From DASUPK01 sp963795665 (GTDB lineage Bacteria > Actinomycetota > Thermoleophilia > Solirubrobacterales > 70-9), in the NCBI GenBank assembly GCA_963795665.1, contig CAWCIP010000014.1, positions 502,539 to 566,538 on the forward strand: a DNA stretch of 64,000 nucleotides, read 5' to 3'. Below the pieces are notes generated by a model. The model made no database searches and was not told the DNA's origin. It saw only the letters and a program-made list of their open reading frames with translations. Made by a program: the position numbers and the translations under genes. This document shows positions 63,985 through 64,000 of this stretch, one piece after another (the first letter of the stretch is position 1; every line of letters starts with the position of its first letter).

Positions 63985-64000
63985 GCGTCGCCGGCTGGCG

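Overview
The window is very GC-rich, densely packed bacterial DNA. I read it as an actinomycete, most likely of the Thermoleophilia/Solirubrobacterales type; this is inference. The supporting signs are the short acyl-CoA carboxylase epsilon subunit, class II NrdJ with NrdR, CsoR, NADP-type Rossmann families typical of Actinomycetota, secreted proteins with Lys/Cys-rich tails, and a short exported protein opening with RRHLNYANVAATMAL. No rRNA, tRNA, CRISPR array, prophage or complete insertion sequence was found.

Layout. 1-4.2 kb: assimilatory sulfate reduction operon on the minus strand (sulfite reductase, APS reductase, ATP sulfurylase, APS kinase cut by the window edge). 4.3-7.4 kb: small enzymes, a secreted protein and dodecin. 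7.5-11.6 kb: propionyl-CoA to succinyl-CoA genes (carboxylase beta and epsilon, methylmalonyl-CoA mutase). 11.7-17.2 kb: nucleotide-sugar genes wecB and a UDP-glucuronate decarboxylase-like gene (both frameshifted), an SDR, a PEP-mutase-like enzyme, and a MarR/VOC pair. 17.3-21.6 kb: a sigma factor fused to a zinc finger and membrane segment, next to secreted proteins and a pair of matching palindromes. 21.7-27.3 kb: a cation/H+ exchanger, CsoR with a permease-YHS metal exporter, two DUF4389 proteins and a PhzF enzyme. 27.3-34.3 kb: an MFS-MerR pair, an MBL hydrolase, and three diguanylate cyclases around a UBP zinc finger. 34.3-40.6 kb: an ABC exporter, a cysteine hydrolase, a lipoprotein, nrdJ and nrdR. 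40.7-47.7 kb: two drug-type MFS exporters with an XRE regulator, a TrhA-like membrane protein, a methyltransferase and siroheme synthase. 47.7-51.1 kb: an exported GH31 glycosidase and a UDP-sugar epimerase. 51.2-59 kb: topA, tmk, holB and a two-component system. 59-64 kb: a secreted protein and a large frameshifted S8 protease with FG-GAP repeats.

Links. Siroheme synthase (47 kb) supplies the cofactor of sulfite reductase (2-4 kb). Methylmalonyl-CoA mutase and NrdJ both need adenosylcobalamin. tmk, holB, nrdJ and topA are replication and nucleotide housekeeping genes.

The most important caution is that at least twelve genes are interrupted by frameshifts although their protein similarity continues in another frame. 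In four of them removing one G from a G-run restores the frame, which points to consensus sequence error (long-read or metagenome assembly) rather than mass gene decay. The most interesting biology is the sigma/zinc-finger/membrane fusion with its paired palindromes and flanking secreted genes, the CsoR-controlled permease-YHS fusion, the diguanylate cyclase cluster, and a REP-like hairpin before the two-component system.
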